DNA of 41,053 nt from Candidatus Cottocaccamicrobium excrementipullorum (GCA_018713255.1 DVFL01000024.1:1-41053), one strand, 5' to 3'. Numbered from the stretch's first letter, positions 15,829 through 23,433 are shown. Notes: generated from the letters alone by a model not told the origin. Numbers and translations are program-made.

Positions 15829-16533
15829 TCAGCCCGGTAAAAACTCATATTTTTCAATATGGGCAAAATCATTATTCTCCGCATAGTAGACGGCCTGCTC
15901 CCCCGCCGAGTAAACAAAGGAAACTCTGGTGGCCCAAAGCCCCTCCTGCCTGACTGCTCGAAGAACGGAAAATGCATCGTCAACGGAGAAGCAGTCCCCA
16001 TATTCCATCAGCAGCTGCGAGGCCCTTTCATACCGGTCATCTCCCGGCAGAGTAAATGGCCGGGTACTTTCCGGGTCCAGCAAAGAATAATTGGTCACCA
16101 GAGAAAATCTTCCCGCATCTGCCCGAAAGCCAAGTCCAGGCTCAATCATCAAGGTTCTTCCGCTCCTGTCGGACAGCATGGCCTGCATGGTTGCATCCGG
16201 CGCGTAGACGATCTTCTTCGTCTGTACAAGGCGCAATGCATCATCAAAGCTGATCTTCGCCTGAATAAACTGTTCGGTCAAATCGGCAATGGTAATGGCC
16301 TCCGGATTGTCCTCGTATGCTCCGGCTGGATTTCCGTGGACATAAAGCAGTGTTCCGGCATTGCCGTTTCGATTCACACCATGGTAAGCATGGCGAATCC
16401 CGTCGGGACGCAGAATTCCAAGATAAAACCGGTCCTTTTCGCAGATAACCTGGTGGTCCCATTGGGCAGGATCAATATCGAAATTAAATCCGGTAATCAT
16501 GTCCCTGCCCCGATAAACAAATCGTGTACACAT
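15829..16533 (-). CDS. Linear amide C-N hydrolase, choloylglycine hydrolase/penicillin acylase-type Ntn enzyme
   Basis: A 234-residue protein starting MCTRFVYRGRDMITGFNFDID. Removing Met exposes Cys2 as the N-terminal nucleophile, and the FNFD element is the family's (R/K)NFD motif. Downstream are GNPAGAYEDN, an expected oxyanion/Asn segment FSLVTNYSLLD, and the late arginine in WATRVSFVYSAGEQAVYYAEN. Relatives cleave amide bonds of bile salts, penicillin V or N-acyl homoserine lactones. At 234 residues it is shorter than bile salt hydrolases (about 320) and closer to the uncharacterised short branch. There is no signal peptide. It is cotranscribed with the Vat-like acetyltransferase downstream. 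Confidence 0.82.
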   Translation of the reverse strand: MCTRFVYRGRDMITGFNFDIDPAQWDHQVICEKDRFYLGILRPDGIRHAYHGVNRNGNAGTLLYVHGNPAGAYEDNPEAITIADLTEQFIQAKISFDDALRLVQTKKIVYAPDATMQAMLSDRSGRTLMIEPGLGFRADAGRFSLVTNYSLLDPESTRPFTLPGDDRYERASQLLMEYGDCFSVDDAFSVLRAVRQEGLWATRVSFVYSAGEQAVYYAENNDFAHIEKYEFLPG

Positions 16534-16671
16534 GATCTTCTTTCCTTTCCTGATACAGATTTTCCTTTTTTATCTTACTGCAGGCACTGTCATTTTTCTA
16601 TTTACCGGATAATACCGAATCAAATTGTATCCTTTGCAAAACAGGAGCCGCATTCCTGCAGCCCCTGACCG

Positions 16672-16935
16672 TTATTTCTGATATATGATTTTTCGAATGG
16701 CATATACAGACAGGCAGTATTTTTCAGCCAGAATGTCCACAGAAGCACCATTCCGGTATTCCTCTGTGATTTGACCGTTCCGCCGCTTTAACTCCTGCCG
16801 GTACCCGGATGCTTCTCCCCATGGTTTTCGCTTTTCCTGTGCAGTTGGGACGTAAACATAGCCGCCCTGAATATAATTCTGCAGCTCCTCAACCAGTCCA
16901 TGAGGAAGAAGATCATTTGCGTTAATATAATTCAT
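16672..16935 (-). CDS. CD3324 family protein
   Basis: An 87-residue protein: MNYINANDLLPHGLVEELQNYIQGGYVYVP, KRKPWGEASGYRQELKRRNGQI, and the C-terminal VDILAEKYCLSVYAIRKIIYQK. The last segment reads as a helix-turn-helix, so the protein may bind DNA, but its job is unknown. The start at 16935 is set by AAGGAGG eight bases upstream. A decayed second copy lies at 21043-21255. Confidence 0.85.
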   Translation of the reverse strand: MNYINANDLLPHGLVEELQNYIQGGYVYVPTAQEKRKPWGEASGYRQELKRRNGQITEEYRNGASVDILAEKYCLSVYAIRKIIYQK

Positions 16936-16999
16936 GCAGGCTTCCTCCTTGAGATAATCGTCAGGCGACAAAGCCAGCATATCTATTCTGCGACAGTCA

Positions 17000-17065
17000 T
17001 TACTCCATGCAAATGTCGCATTCTGCCGGCTTTGCATGGAGCCATGCTTCGTTGCGCTTTTTCAT
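17000..17065 (-). CDS. Possible 21-aa ORF upstream of the CD3324 gene
   Basis: A short frame, MKKRNEAWLHAKPAECDICM plus one Glu, with AAGGGAAG six bases before the ATG. The CxxC-like pair (C16, C19) is the only feature. It may be a leader or the remnant of a larger gene. Confidence 0.22.
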   Translation of the reverse strand: MKKRNEAWLHAKPAECDICME

Positions 17066-17163
17066 TGTCTTCCCTTCTTTCTGTGATGGATACCTTTATC
17101 TTATCATGCAGATAGAGATAACTCAACGCTCTTTAATGGACGAAGGCCGGGTACGGTCTTTTC

Positions 17164-17811
17164 CTATCGTTTCCCCTTCCATTCCATAAGGAATTCTTCA
17201 ATAAAGTCATGCATAAATTTATCCCGTTCCTCTGCGATTTTTTTGGCAGAAGCTGTATTCATCAGTCCCTTAAGCTTAAACAATTTTTCATAAAAATGAT
17301 TAACCGTTGTTGAATCATGATTTATATATTCCTCTTTTGTCATATGAATACAGGGTTTTAAATCCGGTTTGTACAACGCTCTGTTATGATTCCCGCCGTA
17401 TGCAAATGCTCTGGCAATTCCTATTGCTCCTATCGCATCCAGTCTGTCCGCATCTTGAACACACTTTCCCTCAATGGTTTTGGGAACCACGGTATCATCA
17501 CCTGCAAAAGAGATTTCATCAATAATTGAACAGACTGCAGAGATTATTCGGTCTTCCACACCACATTGTTTCATTAATGAAACGGCTTTGGTCTTATTAA
17601 CATAAGTATCAGGAGAAATTTTAATGTCGTCAACATCGTGGAGCAATGCAGCAAGCTGTACAATCATAAGATCTGCATTTTCCTCCTTGGCAATTTTCGT
17701 TGCCAATTCGTATACTCTTAACGTATGCCATTCATCATGTCCGCTGTAATCTTCAGAAAAATATTCTTTTACCTCGCGAATTATTTTTGGGATAATCTCA
17801 TTTTCCATCAT
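17164..17811 (-). CDS. HD-domain phosphohydrolase
   Basis: A 215-residue soluble metal-dependent phosphohydrolase. The metal site is H29 (DEWHTLRV), H58-D59 (LAALLHDVDD) and the later aspartate in CVQDADRLDAIGAIGIARAF. The arrangement matches the YedJ-like/uncharacterised HD branch of about 215 residues. Family members act on nucleotides or cyclic dinucleotides; the substrate cannot be told. Two adjacent ATGs start the gene with only a weak ribosome site. It is markedly more AT-rich than the genes to its left. Confidence 0.88.
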   Translation of the reverse strand: MMENEIIPKIIREVKEYFSEDYSGHDEWHTLRVYELATKIAKEENADLMIVQLAALLHDVDDIKISPDTYVNKTKAVSLMKQCGVEDRIISAVCSIIDEISFAGDDTVVPKTIEGKCVQDADRLDAIGAIGIARAFAYGGNHNRALYKPDLKPCIHMTKEEYINHDSTTVNHFYEKLFKLKGLMNTASAKKIAEERDKFMHDFIEEFLMEWKGKR

Positions 17812-17922
17812 TTCTATATAACCCTGTGTCTTTCTGCCTCCTGCAATAATTTCGGCTGAGACTGCGGATATGTCCAGTTGCTAATCGGATATCAATATGA
17901 AGCCCTGTTCCTTTACATACTG

Positions 17923-18090
17923 CTACAGGATCGTCCCCGGTGTTTCAATGCGTATGCTGTCATCATAATTTTCGTCGTCCCAGTTCAATCTCATATAAAG
18001 CGCCGTGTTGTAAATCGTAATATTGTAAGGTTGTACCCCACGCTTACAATACGTTTGCTCTGCGGCGATTATATCATAAGCGCGAGCACG
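17923..18090 (-). other. Possible gene remnant in the 17812-18205 intergenic region
   Basis: A 55-codon open stretch on the minus strand without its own start, reading RAYDIIAAEQTYCK, ITIYNTALYMRLNWDDENYD and ending ETPGTIL. The amino acid mix looks protein-like, but no family was recognised and an in-frame stop closes it upstream. The 18023-18049 inverted repeat lies inside it. Nothing else is supported between the HD gene and the promoter at 18148. Confidence 0.25.
18023..18049. repeat. Inverted repeat, possible operator
   Basis: TTGTAAG (18023-18029) and CTTACAA (18043-18049) are a perfect 7-bp inverted repeat with 13 bases between. It lies 100 bases upstream of the MFS promoter and could be a regulator site or chance. 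Confidence 0.3.
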
Positions 18091-18147
18091 TTATCAATAA
18101 TGGGCTATCAAATGGCCAACCTGTTCCGGCAATTGCCAAAAAGATGA

Positions 18148-18176
18148 TTGAGCAAACAAGAAAATAGTTATACAAT
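18148..18176 (+). promoter_or_regulatory. Sigma-A promoter of the leader peptide/MFS transcript
   Basis: TTGAGC (18148-18153) and TACAAT (18171-18176) with the ideal 17-base spacer. Transcription would begin near 18183, 23 bases before the leader ORF and about 180 bases before the transporter gene. Confidence 0.7.
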
Positions 18177-18205
18177 AGAAAACGCAGCATAAAGGAGGTG
18201 TTTAA

Positions 18206-18292
18206 ATGCTAAGTTTATGTTATAGAATAATCGATATGAGCAATCAACTCTGTACAAAATCTGATGATAAGGCGATATTTGTACAGAGGTAA
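18206..18292 (+). CDS. 28-aa leader peptide upstream of the MFS exporter
   Basis: A 28-codon ORF behind an excellent ribosome site (AAAGGAGGTG, seven bases from the ATG). The peptide begins MLSLCYRIIDMSNQLC and ends AIFVQR. It has no homologue I recognise. It starts about 23 bases from the predicted transcript start. Its last 15 codons are made of the two arms of a perfect hairpin (18248-18258 with 18278-18288), so a ribosome stalled or moving here would control that fold. The layout is that of leader peptides of ribosome-sensed attenuators in erm, mef and cat genes. Confidence 0.65.
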   Translation: MLSLCYRIIDMSNQLCTKSDDKAIFVQR

Positions 18293-18349
18293 TTTTCGCC
18301 GAACATTGGATTTTGTACAATTCTATTCTGAAAAATTAAGAATCAGATT
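18248..18349 (+). promoter_or_regulatory. Competing-hairpin attenuator before the MFS gene
   Basis: Three related segments: arm 1 CTCTGTACAAAATC (18248-18261), arm 2 TTTGTACAGAG (18278-18288), arm 3 GATTTTGTACA (18309-18319). Arm 1 pairs perfectly over 11 bases with arm 2, or over 11 bases with arm 3. Arms 2 and 3 can pair over seven bases. In addition AATCTGAT (18258-18265) is complementary to ATCAGATT (18342-18349), which touches the GGAG ribosome site (18350-18353) of the transporter gene. The alternative folds are mutually exclusive, as expected for translation-coupled attenuation. Confidence 0.6.
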
Positions 18350-18361
18350 GGAGAAAATTCA

Positions 18362-19639
18362 ATGGAAAATTTTAAAAGATACATCGTTTTATGGGTAAGT
18401 CAAAGTATTTCGCAGTTAGGAAGTTCCATGACTGCATTTGCTCTCATTTTATGGACATACGAGCAAACAGGTTCGGCCTTTTCGGTTTCGATCATGTCGT
18501 TTTGCAACTATGTGCCGTATATTTTGATCAGTATATTTGTCGGTTCGTTTGTTGATCGTCACCGCAAAAAAACGGTTATGCTTGCTGCAGACAGTGTTGC
18601 TGCACTGGCTTCACTGTTTATTCTGGCATTTTCAATGACAGGAACTCTTTTGGCAGGGCACATTTATATCTTTAATGCCATCGTAGGAACAACTACGGCA
18701 TTTCAGCAGCCGGCATCTTCTGTGGCAATAGCCAAAATTGTACCAAAGAACAAGCTGACTAATGTAAGCGGAATGAACTCCTTTTCCAGCAATTTGATTG
18801 TTGTATTTAGTCCAATGCTGGCAGCTGTGCTTTTCTCCGCAGGTGGACTGCCGCTGATTTTGCTGTTTGATTTGCTGAGTTTTGCTGCAGCTTTTTGTGT
18901 TCTTCTGTTTTTGATCCATATACCGGAACAGATCATAAGGGAGAAGTTCTCATCTCCATTTGCGGGAATAATGGTTGGATTTCATTTTTTGAAAAATGAA
19001 ACCGGGATTTTGCATATCATGCTTACTATGGCCGTGATAAACTTTTTTTCCCGGCTGACCTATGAAAATATATTATCCCCTATGATTTTATCAAGAAGCT
19101 CAGCAAACAATGTTGTGCTGGGAATCGTAAATGCCTCCATGGGCATCGGTGGAATCATTGGCGGTCTGTTTGTTTCTGTAAAAAAAGAAAGCAGGAAAAA
19201 AGCAAATATGATTTATATTTCTGCCGCAGTATCCTTTTTGCTTGGCGATTTGACAATGGCAGTTGGCAGAAATGTATTTTTCTGGTCATTTGCCGCTTTT
19301 GCCGCAAGCTTGCCAATTCCGTTTATCATGGCAGAACAAAACATAATACTCTACAAAAAAATCCCTGAAAAAATACAGGGAAGGGTATTTGCTGTAAGAA
19401 ATGCTGTACAATACAGCACGATTCCTTTTGGTATTCTTTTAGGAGGATACTTAGCCGATTATATATTTGAGCCGTTTATGTGTTCTGACACAGGTATTGT
19501 GCCTTTTTTAGAAATACTTGTAGGAAATGGTGCAGGCAGCGGCATGGCTGTTATGTTTTTATGTACGGGAGTCTGCGGCTTTGCCATAAGTATTTTTTCT
19601 TTGCATAGCAAAAAAATTCAGGAATTAAATGACTGTTGA
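18362..19639 (+). CDS. MFS transporter, DHA3/Mef-like exporter
   Basis: A 425-residue protein with about 12 membrane helices. The signature loop is VGSFVDRHRKKTVMLAADSVAALAS. Further family features are TAFQQPASSVAIAKIVPKNKLTNVSGMNSFSSN and PEKIQGRVFAVRNAVQYSTIPFGILLGGYLADYIFE. It belongs to the same DHA3 branch as macrolide-efflux Mef proteins and as the 13050 transporter, but the two are only distantly alike. A short insertion after ADYIFE (MCSDTGIVPFLEILVGNGAGSG) matches the long last loop of some clostridial members. GGAG at 18350-18353 is eight bases before the ATG. The gene is AT-rich compared with its neighbours and carries its own attenuated leader, both in keeping with lateral transfer. 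Confidence 0.9.
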   Translation: MENFKRYIVLWVSQSISQLGSSMTAFALILWTYEQTGSAFSVSIMSFCNYVPYILISIFVGSFVDRHRKKTVMLAADSVAALASLFILAFSMTGTLLAGHIYIFNAIVGTTTAFQQPASSVAIAKIVPKNKLTNVSGMNSFSSNLIVVFSPMLAAVLFSAGGLPLILLFDLLSFAAAFCVLLFLIHIPEQIIREKFSSPFAGIMVGFHFLKNETGILHIMLTMAVINFFSRLTYENILSPMILSRSSANNVVLGIVNASMGIGGIIGGLFVSVKKESRKKANMIYISAAVSFLLGDLTMAVGRNVFFWSFAAFAASLPIPFIMAEQNIILYKKIPEKIQGRVFAVRNAVQYSTIPFGILLGGYLADYIFEPFMCSDTGIVPFLEILVGNGAGSGMAVMFLCTGVCGFAISIFSLHSKKIQELNDC

Positions 19640-19653
19640 CTGGCTCGGCAGAT

Positions 19654-19694
19654 GAAAAATCGAGGCGGGAAAGCCCTGAAACGGCTTCCCGCCT
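19654..19694 (-). terminator. Rho-independent terminator
   Basis: AGGCGGGAAAGCC (19663-19675) and GGCTTCCCGCCT (19683-19694) form a GC-rich stem with one bulged A and a seven-base loop. Read on the minus strand it is followed by CGATTTTTC, so it ends the AraC-GyrI transcript. It can also block read-through from the MFS gene that stops at 19639. Confidence 0.75.
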
Positions 19695-19734
19695 GCCTGA
19701 TTCTGAAAATTTTCCCATTCCCCGAAATTCAGTC

Positions 19735-20706
19735 TCAAGATTTTCTCCTTACCGGCCGGATATACTTAAAATACTTTTCCGGATCATAATAAAAATACAT
19801 AATCCTGCCGGGGGAGCGATCAATCTCATATCCCGCGCCGTCATAATCAAAGGAGGCCATGGCCTGCTCGATTTTTTCTTCTACGCTGCAGTTCTCCTGT
19901 TCATAGTCAAATGCCCCGTGCTCGAAAACGATATACTCCCCTTCCGGGATCTGGGCCATGGACATTTGCGGCGGAACGGCGCCGTGATAATCCATGGGAA
20001 GCCTTACCCCCCAGCACTCAACCCGTGGAATTCCCCAGCCGCAAAGCCTGCCCTCCGGGTCGTTGATGTACGCCATAATCTGCCCGCTTCCACAGTTTGC
20101 CTCCGCGCCGCCTTGATCATCCAGTTTCCCCTTAATGCTGTCAAGGAGGCCGCAGACCGTTTCGTAATCCTGACCGGGTATGTGGTTTTGCTTCTGCCAG
20201 AAGTCCCAATAGCCGTTGCTTTCGTAATTTTTCACATAAAGAAATTTGTGGGCAGGGATTGTCACAAAGTAAACATTTACCTGATCTGTCGATTTAATCA
20301 TTCCGATCTCTCCTAATCCAAGAAAGTAGCGGTCGAAAGGGCTTATTTTCGTGCGAAGGACCACCGGCTCAGGGTTTTTCCGAAATTCGCTGGGCGTCAC
20401 GCCGTAGCTTCGTTTAAATGCCCTGGCAAAGGCTTCGCCGGAGGAAAATCCGTAATCGAGGGCGATATCCAGCAGGCTTCTGCCGCTGTCCCGGACTTCC
20501 TTCAGCGCAAATGCCAGCTTTCTTTTTCGCAGATAATCCCGCAGCTGCATCCCGGTAATTTCTTTAAACTTCCTCGTTGTATAAAATTCGGAATACCCCA
20601 GCTTATGGGCCAAAGCATGAAGGGTAAGCGCCTCGCTCCTGTACTCCTTAAGACAGCAGTCAATCTCATTGACAACCGTCTGGATTTGCTTCTGCCATTC
20701 ATACAT
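19735..20706 (-). CDS. AraC-family regulator with C-terminal GyrI-like effector-binding domain
   Basis: A 323-residue regulator. Residues 1-110 hold the two helix-turn-helix motifs (LTLHALAHKLGYSEFYTTRKFKEITGMQLRDYLR and SLLDIALDYGFSSGEAFARAFKRSYGVTPSEFRK). Residues 120-323 form a GyrI-like/AraC_E_bind ligand domain (VYFVTIPAHKFLYVKNYESNGYWDFWQ, GWGIPRVECWGVRLP, AQIPEGEYIVFEHGAFDY, MYFYYDPEKYFKYIRPVRRK). Domain order is the same as in Rob-type multidrug regulators, where the C-terminal pocket binds amphipathic compounds. It lies convergent to the 18362 exporter and is not in its operon; a regulatory link is possible but unsupported. GAGGTGAAGGGG precedes the start. Confidence 0.9.
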   Translation of the reverse strand: MYEWQKQIQTVVNEIDCCLKEYRSEALTLHALAHKLGYSEFYTTRKFKEITGMQLRDYLRKRKLAFALKEVRDSGRSLLDIALDYGFSSGEAFARAFKRSYGVTPSEFRKNPEPVVLRTKISPFDRYFLGLGEIGMIKSTDQVNVYFVTIPAHKFLYVKNYESNGYWDFWQKQNHIPGQDYETVCGLLDSIKGKLDDQGGAEANCGSGQIMAYINDPEGRLCGWGIPRVECWGVRLPMDYHGAVPPQMSMAQIPEGEYIVFEHGAFDYEQENCSVEEKIEQAMASFDYDGAGYEIDRSPGRIMYFYYDPEKYFKYIRPVRRKS

Positions 20707-20740
20707 TTCCCCTTCACCTCATTTCTGCCGCTCTGCATCT

Positions 20741-20746
20741 ATTATA
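20741..20746 (-). promoter_or_regulatory. -10 element of the AraC-GyrI gene
   Basis: Minus strand TATAAT (20746-20741), 35 bases before the start codon. The -35 region (about 20763-20769) is poor, as expected for an activator-dependent or autoregulated promoter. Confidence 0.35.
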
Positions 20747-20920
20747 AATGTTCCGACCGGCAGATGCCTGATTTTACTTGCGAATCCGCCGCGCTGTTCT
20801 CCCGCTCCTGTTCATTCAAAGTCCGGCGGCTCATTTGGCATCCCTGAGTCATACAACTAATGCCGTCTATCCGGCACTTAGGGCTGTGTCGGATAGGTCG
20901 GGCGTTAGGCTTCGGGCAGG

Positions 20921-20983
20921 TCAAAAATCTTCCGTTTCCGACAGCCAGTCCCACAAGAAAAATGAACGCAAGATATAGGACAT
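20921..20983 (-). CDS. Possible 20-aa ORF
   Basis: A 20-codon frame, MSYILRSFFLWDWLSETEDF, behind a near-perfect AAGGAGG seven bases from the ATG. Hydrophobic and aromatic first half, acidic end. The rest of the stretch 20747-21042 holds no other supportable gene. It may be a leader or an orphan ribosome site left by a deleted gene, since a decayed CD3324 copy lies just upstream on this strand. Confidence 0.28.
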   Translation of the reverse strand: MSYILRSFFLWDWLSETEDF

Positions 20984-21042
20984 GGTTCGCCTCCTTGGCC
21001 ATAGACCTGCAGGAACGGCATGCTGCGATAATTCCGGCCCTT

Positions 21043-21255
21043 TATTTCTGATATATGATTTTTCGGATAGCATAATAGATGGACAGGCAGTATTTTTCAG
21101 CCAGAACATCCACAGAAGCACCATTCCAGTATTCCTCTGTGATTTGACCGTTCCGCCGCTTTAACTCCTGACGGTACCCGGATGCTTCTCCTCATGGTTT
21201 TCGCTTTTCCCGTGCAGTTGGGACGTAAACATAGCCGCCCTGAATATAATTCTGC
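21043..21255 (-). pseudogene. Decayed second copy of the CD3324-family gene
   Basis: About 213 bases nearly identical to 16671-16889, the 3' three quarters of the intact CD3324 gene. The frame reads QNYIQGGYVYVPTAREKRKP, then a TGA at 21194-21192 where the intact copy has TGG (Trp), then GEASGYRQELKRRNG and ENKYCLSIYYAIRKIIYQK-like sequence with one extra Tyr codon. The start and first 20 codons are missing; homology stops abruptly at 21255, three bases from the stop codon of the 52-residue membrane protein gene. The few substitutions imply a fairly recent duplication or recombination of a diverged allele. Confidence 0.85.
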
Positions 21256-21257
21256 CG

Positions 21258-21416
21258 CTACTCTTTTTCAAGTAATCCTTTGACTCCAAATCCGATCCCT
21301 GCAAAAAACAGCGCCAGCTCCCCGTAGCCATTCAGACTGCTTTGCGGGTCAAGGAGAATAAAACCTCCCAGCAAAATAAACATTAATCCAAATAATAAAT
21401 ACTTGATCCCCTTCAT
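21258..21416 (-). CDS. 52-aa two-helix membrane protein
   Basis: A complete small gene: MKGIKYLLFGLMFILLGGF, then ILLDPQSSLNGYGELALFFA and GIGFGVKGLLEKE. Two hydrophobic helices linked by a polar turn, with a basic start and an acidic/basic tail. GGGAGAAGGAAAG lies just before the ATG. It resembles many uncharacterised small clostridial membrane proteins. It lies 55 bases after the 142-residue membrane protein gene on the same strand and is probably cotranscribed. Its stop codon borders the decayed CD3324 copy. Confidence 0.65.
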   Translation of the reverse strand: MKGIKYLLFGLMFILLGGFILLDPQSSLNGYGELALFFAGIGFGVKGLLEKE

Positions 21417-21471
21417 CTTCTTTCCTTCTCCCTTTTGAATCTCTTTCTAATCCTGATCCTGGAATTCTTCG

Positions 21472-21900
21472 TCAGCGAAACAACCTTCTCACCAGAGTCC
21501 ATGCCCCGCTCAGTGCGATAATCGCCAGCAGGCTTGCCGTCCAGATAATCCACAGATTGCTGGTTCTTCCGCCGCCAGGATCGACGCTCTCACTGCAAAG
21601 CAGCCAGCCTATTAAAAAGCCGCAGGGATATCCGGCTCCTGCTCCCAGCAAAACCCATCCGGCCCTTGCCAAATAAGCGGCTGCCAGAACAATCAGCGCG
21701 AGGATTCCTAAAACCAAGGGCCACTGCTTCATTCCATGAAGATCAAATAATAGATAGCGGATCCCAATGTAGGACACTAAAACCAGAAGAACCATCTCAG
21801 CCAGCAGACCTTTTCTGTTGTTCATCAGTTTATGGTCCACCAGAAAATCCACAAACAGCTCTGCTGCTCCCGCAAACAGCTCCGTCAGAAAATCACTCAT
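21472..21900 (-). CDS. Membrane protein of unknown function
   Basis: A 142-residue protein with an amphipathic N-terminus (MSDFLTELFAGAAELFVDFLV) and about four membrane helices: LLAEMVLLVLVSYIGIRYLL, PLVLGILALIVLAAAYLA, VLLGAGAGYPCGFLIGWLLC and LWIIWTASLLAIIALSG. It ends with the basic VRRLFR. No family recognised. GGGAGATG precedes the start. It is the middle gene of a minus-strand set between the NUDIX gene and the 52-residue membrane protein. Confidence 0.68.
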   Translation of the reverse strand: MSDFLTELFAGAAELFVDFLVDHKLMNNRKGLLAEMVLLVLVSYIGIRYLLFDLHGMKQWPLVLGILALIVLAAAYLARAGWVLLGAGAGYPCGFLIGWLLCSESVDPGGGRTSNLWIIWTASLLAIIALSGAWTLVRRLFR

Positions 21901-21940
21901 GACGCATCTCCCTTCTTTTGCCCTTATTTTTCTTTCCAGC

Positions 21941-22639
21941 TTAATCTACTGTTTCCAGCCTTTCTTTTAAATACAACAAAGCCTGGGTAATGATGCATCC
22001 ATGATCCACCGCCAGCCCATCAGCGCTTAACAGATGATACGTTTCCTGGGTGAGAAGAGAATTTCCCGACCTGGTAATCCCCACCCGTGCTCCTACCGTA
22101 ACGCCCTTCTCCTGGCAGCTTAATTTCAGATTCCACACTTGGAAAAATCCTTCCTGACCTGGCTCCTCCTTAAGCTCCACATCCATCCAGGCAGCCTCTG
22201 CCGCATCATCTCCCGCCTTTACCGGCGCCTCCCCTTCAATCAGCGCCAAAAAAGAGGTGGTAATCACCCGCCATCGTGGATCTCGATCCCATTGTCCCCA
22301 GGTATCCATCTGTTTTAAGGGAAGGCCCTTCAATCCCGTTTCCTCTTCCAGCTCTCTGGCTGCTCCCGCGAATAAATCCTCTTTAAGCTCCACGAATCCT
22401 CCCGGCGTAGCCCAGAACCCAATGCTGGGATGATTGCTGCGTTTTACCAACAATACTTTCAGGGGCTGTCCCCAGTGGTTCAGCTTCTCTGGAGAGCACA
22501 CTGCCACAATGTCTGTGGTGTTGCTTGGGTTATCGTATTTTTTCGGATCGTAGCCCGCTAAAAATTCCTCCAGGCTCTCTCCATTTCGATTCCTTTCTCC
22601 TGTGCCCTTAAACCGGGCATTGTCTGTTAAAAACGTCAT
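21941..22639 (-). CDS. NUDIX hydrolase
   Basis: A 232-residue cytosolic hydrolase. The Nudix box is GGFVELKEDLFAGAARELEE followed by ETGL, complete with the R-E-x-x-E-E metal-binding glutamates. The N-terminal part (DIVAVCSPEKLNHWGQPLKVLLVKRSNHPSIGFWATPGG) is the beta-sheet lead-in typical of ADP-ribose/NAD-type and regulatory (NrtR-like) Nudix proteins. The C-terminal 90 residues (WNLKLSCQEKGVTVGARVGITRSG, LLTQETYHLLSADGLAVDHG) are an additional domain with no helix-turn-helix that I can see. Substrate unknown. GGAGGG precedes the ATG. Confidence 0.88.
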   Translation of the reverse strand: MTFLTDNARFKGTGERNRNGESLEEFLAGYDPKKYDNPSNTTDIVAVCSPEKLNHWGQPLKVLLVKRSNHPSIGFWATPGGFVELKEDLFAGAARELEEETGLKGLPLKQMDTWGQWDRDPRWRVITTSFLALIEGEAPVKAGDDAAEAAWMDVELKEEPGQEGFFQVWNLKLSCQEKGVTVGARVGITRSGNSLLTQETYHLLSADGLAVDHGCIITQALLYLKERLETVD

Positions 22640-22825
22640 GTTATTTTCCTCCCTTTCTCCTCTGATTGATTTACTGAGACAGCTTCAATCCATTTTTTCC
22701 GTCTGTAAAATCCATTGTATTTTCTTTTCTATAGACAAGTATACCGTTCCCCTTTGGAAAATACCATGGCATTTTTCTTACAATTTCCATTTCTCCGGCA
22801 GCCCTGTTCTATCACTAGATTTTTA

Positions 22826-22854
22826 TTGAACTGCCCGGTATCCGATGTTACAAT
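22826..22854 (+). promoter_or_regulatory. Sigma-A promoter of ogt
   Basis: TTGAAC (22826-22831), 17-base spacer, TACAAT (22849-22854). Transcription would start near 22861, giving a 54-base leader to the ogt start at 22915. Confidence 0.65.
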
Positions 22855-22914
22855 GCATTTAACATCCATATTTTCCTGCGCGTTCATGGGAAAGACAAAG
22901 GAGGCATCAATCAT

Positions 22915-23433
22915 ATGCATTACATCAGCCATTATCTCTCTCCTCTGGGAGAAATTCTTCTGGCGGCAGACCAAACTGGCTTAACCGGCCTGTGGTTTCA
23001 GGGACAAAAATATTTCGCCATAGGACTGGATAAAGAACATAAAATCCAGAATCTTCCGGTTTTTGAACAGACAAACCATTGGCTTGACCTTTACTTTTCC
23101 GGAGTCAAACCAGAGATTCCGGTGCCGCTTCATCTCATCGGCACAGATTTTCAAAAGCAGGTATGGGAAATTCTTCTGACCATTCCCTACGGGAAGACCA
23201 CCACTTATGGGGAAATCGCCGGAAAGCTCGCCGCTGCCCGGGGACTTAATCACATGTCCTCCCAGGCGGTAGGCGGCGCCGTAGGGCACAATCCCATTTC
23301 CCTCATCATCCCCTGCCATCGGGTTCTAGGCGCCAACGGCAGTCTTACAGGGTACGCCGGAGGAATCCACAGAAAAAAGGCCCTGCTGACCTTAGAACAG
23401 CAGGGGCTGCATTCCATGGATGAAAAGAAATAA
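22915..23433 (+). CDS. ogt: Methylated-DNA--protein-cysteine methyltransferase
   Basis: A 172-residue DNA repair protein that removes methyl groups from O6-methylguanine in a suicide reaction onto its own cysteine. The active site is IIPCHRVLGANGSLTGYAGG with acceptor Cys134. The preceding helix-turn-helix TDFQKQVWEILLTIPYGKTTTYGEIAGKLA and the Asn-hinge/recognition helix SSQAVGGAVGHNPISL are complete. The N-terminal domain (residues 1-70) is the shorter ribonuclease-like fold. AAAGGAGG lies about 10 bases before the ATG. It has its own promoter. Confidence 0.94.
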   Translation: MHYISHYLSPLGEILLAADQTGLTGLWFQGQKYFAIGLDKEHKIQNLPVFEQTNHWLDLYFSGVKPEIPVPLHLIGTDFQKQVWEILLTIPYGKTTTYGEIAGKLAAARGLNHMSSQAVGGAVGHNPISLIIPCHRVLGANGSLTGYAGGIHRKKALLTLEQQGLHSMDEKK

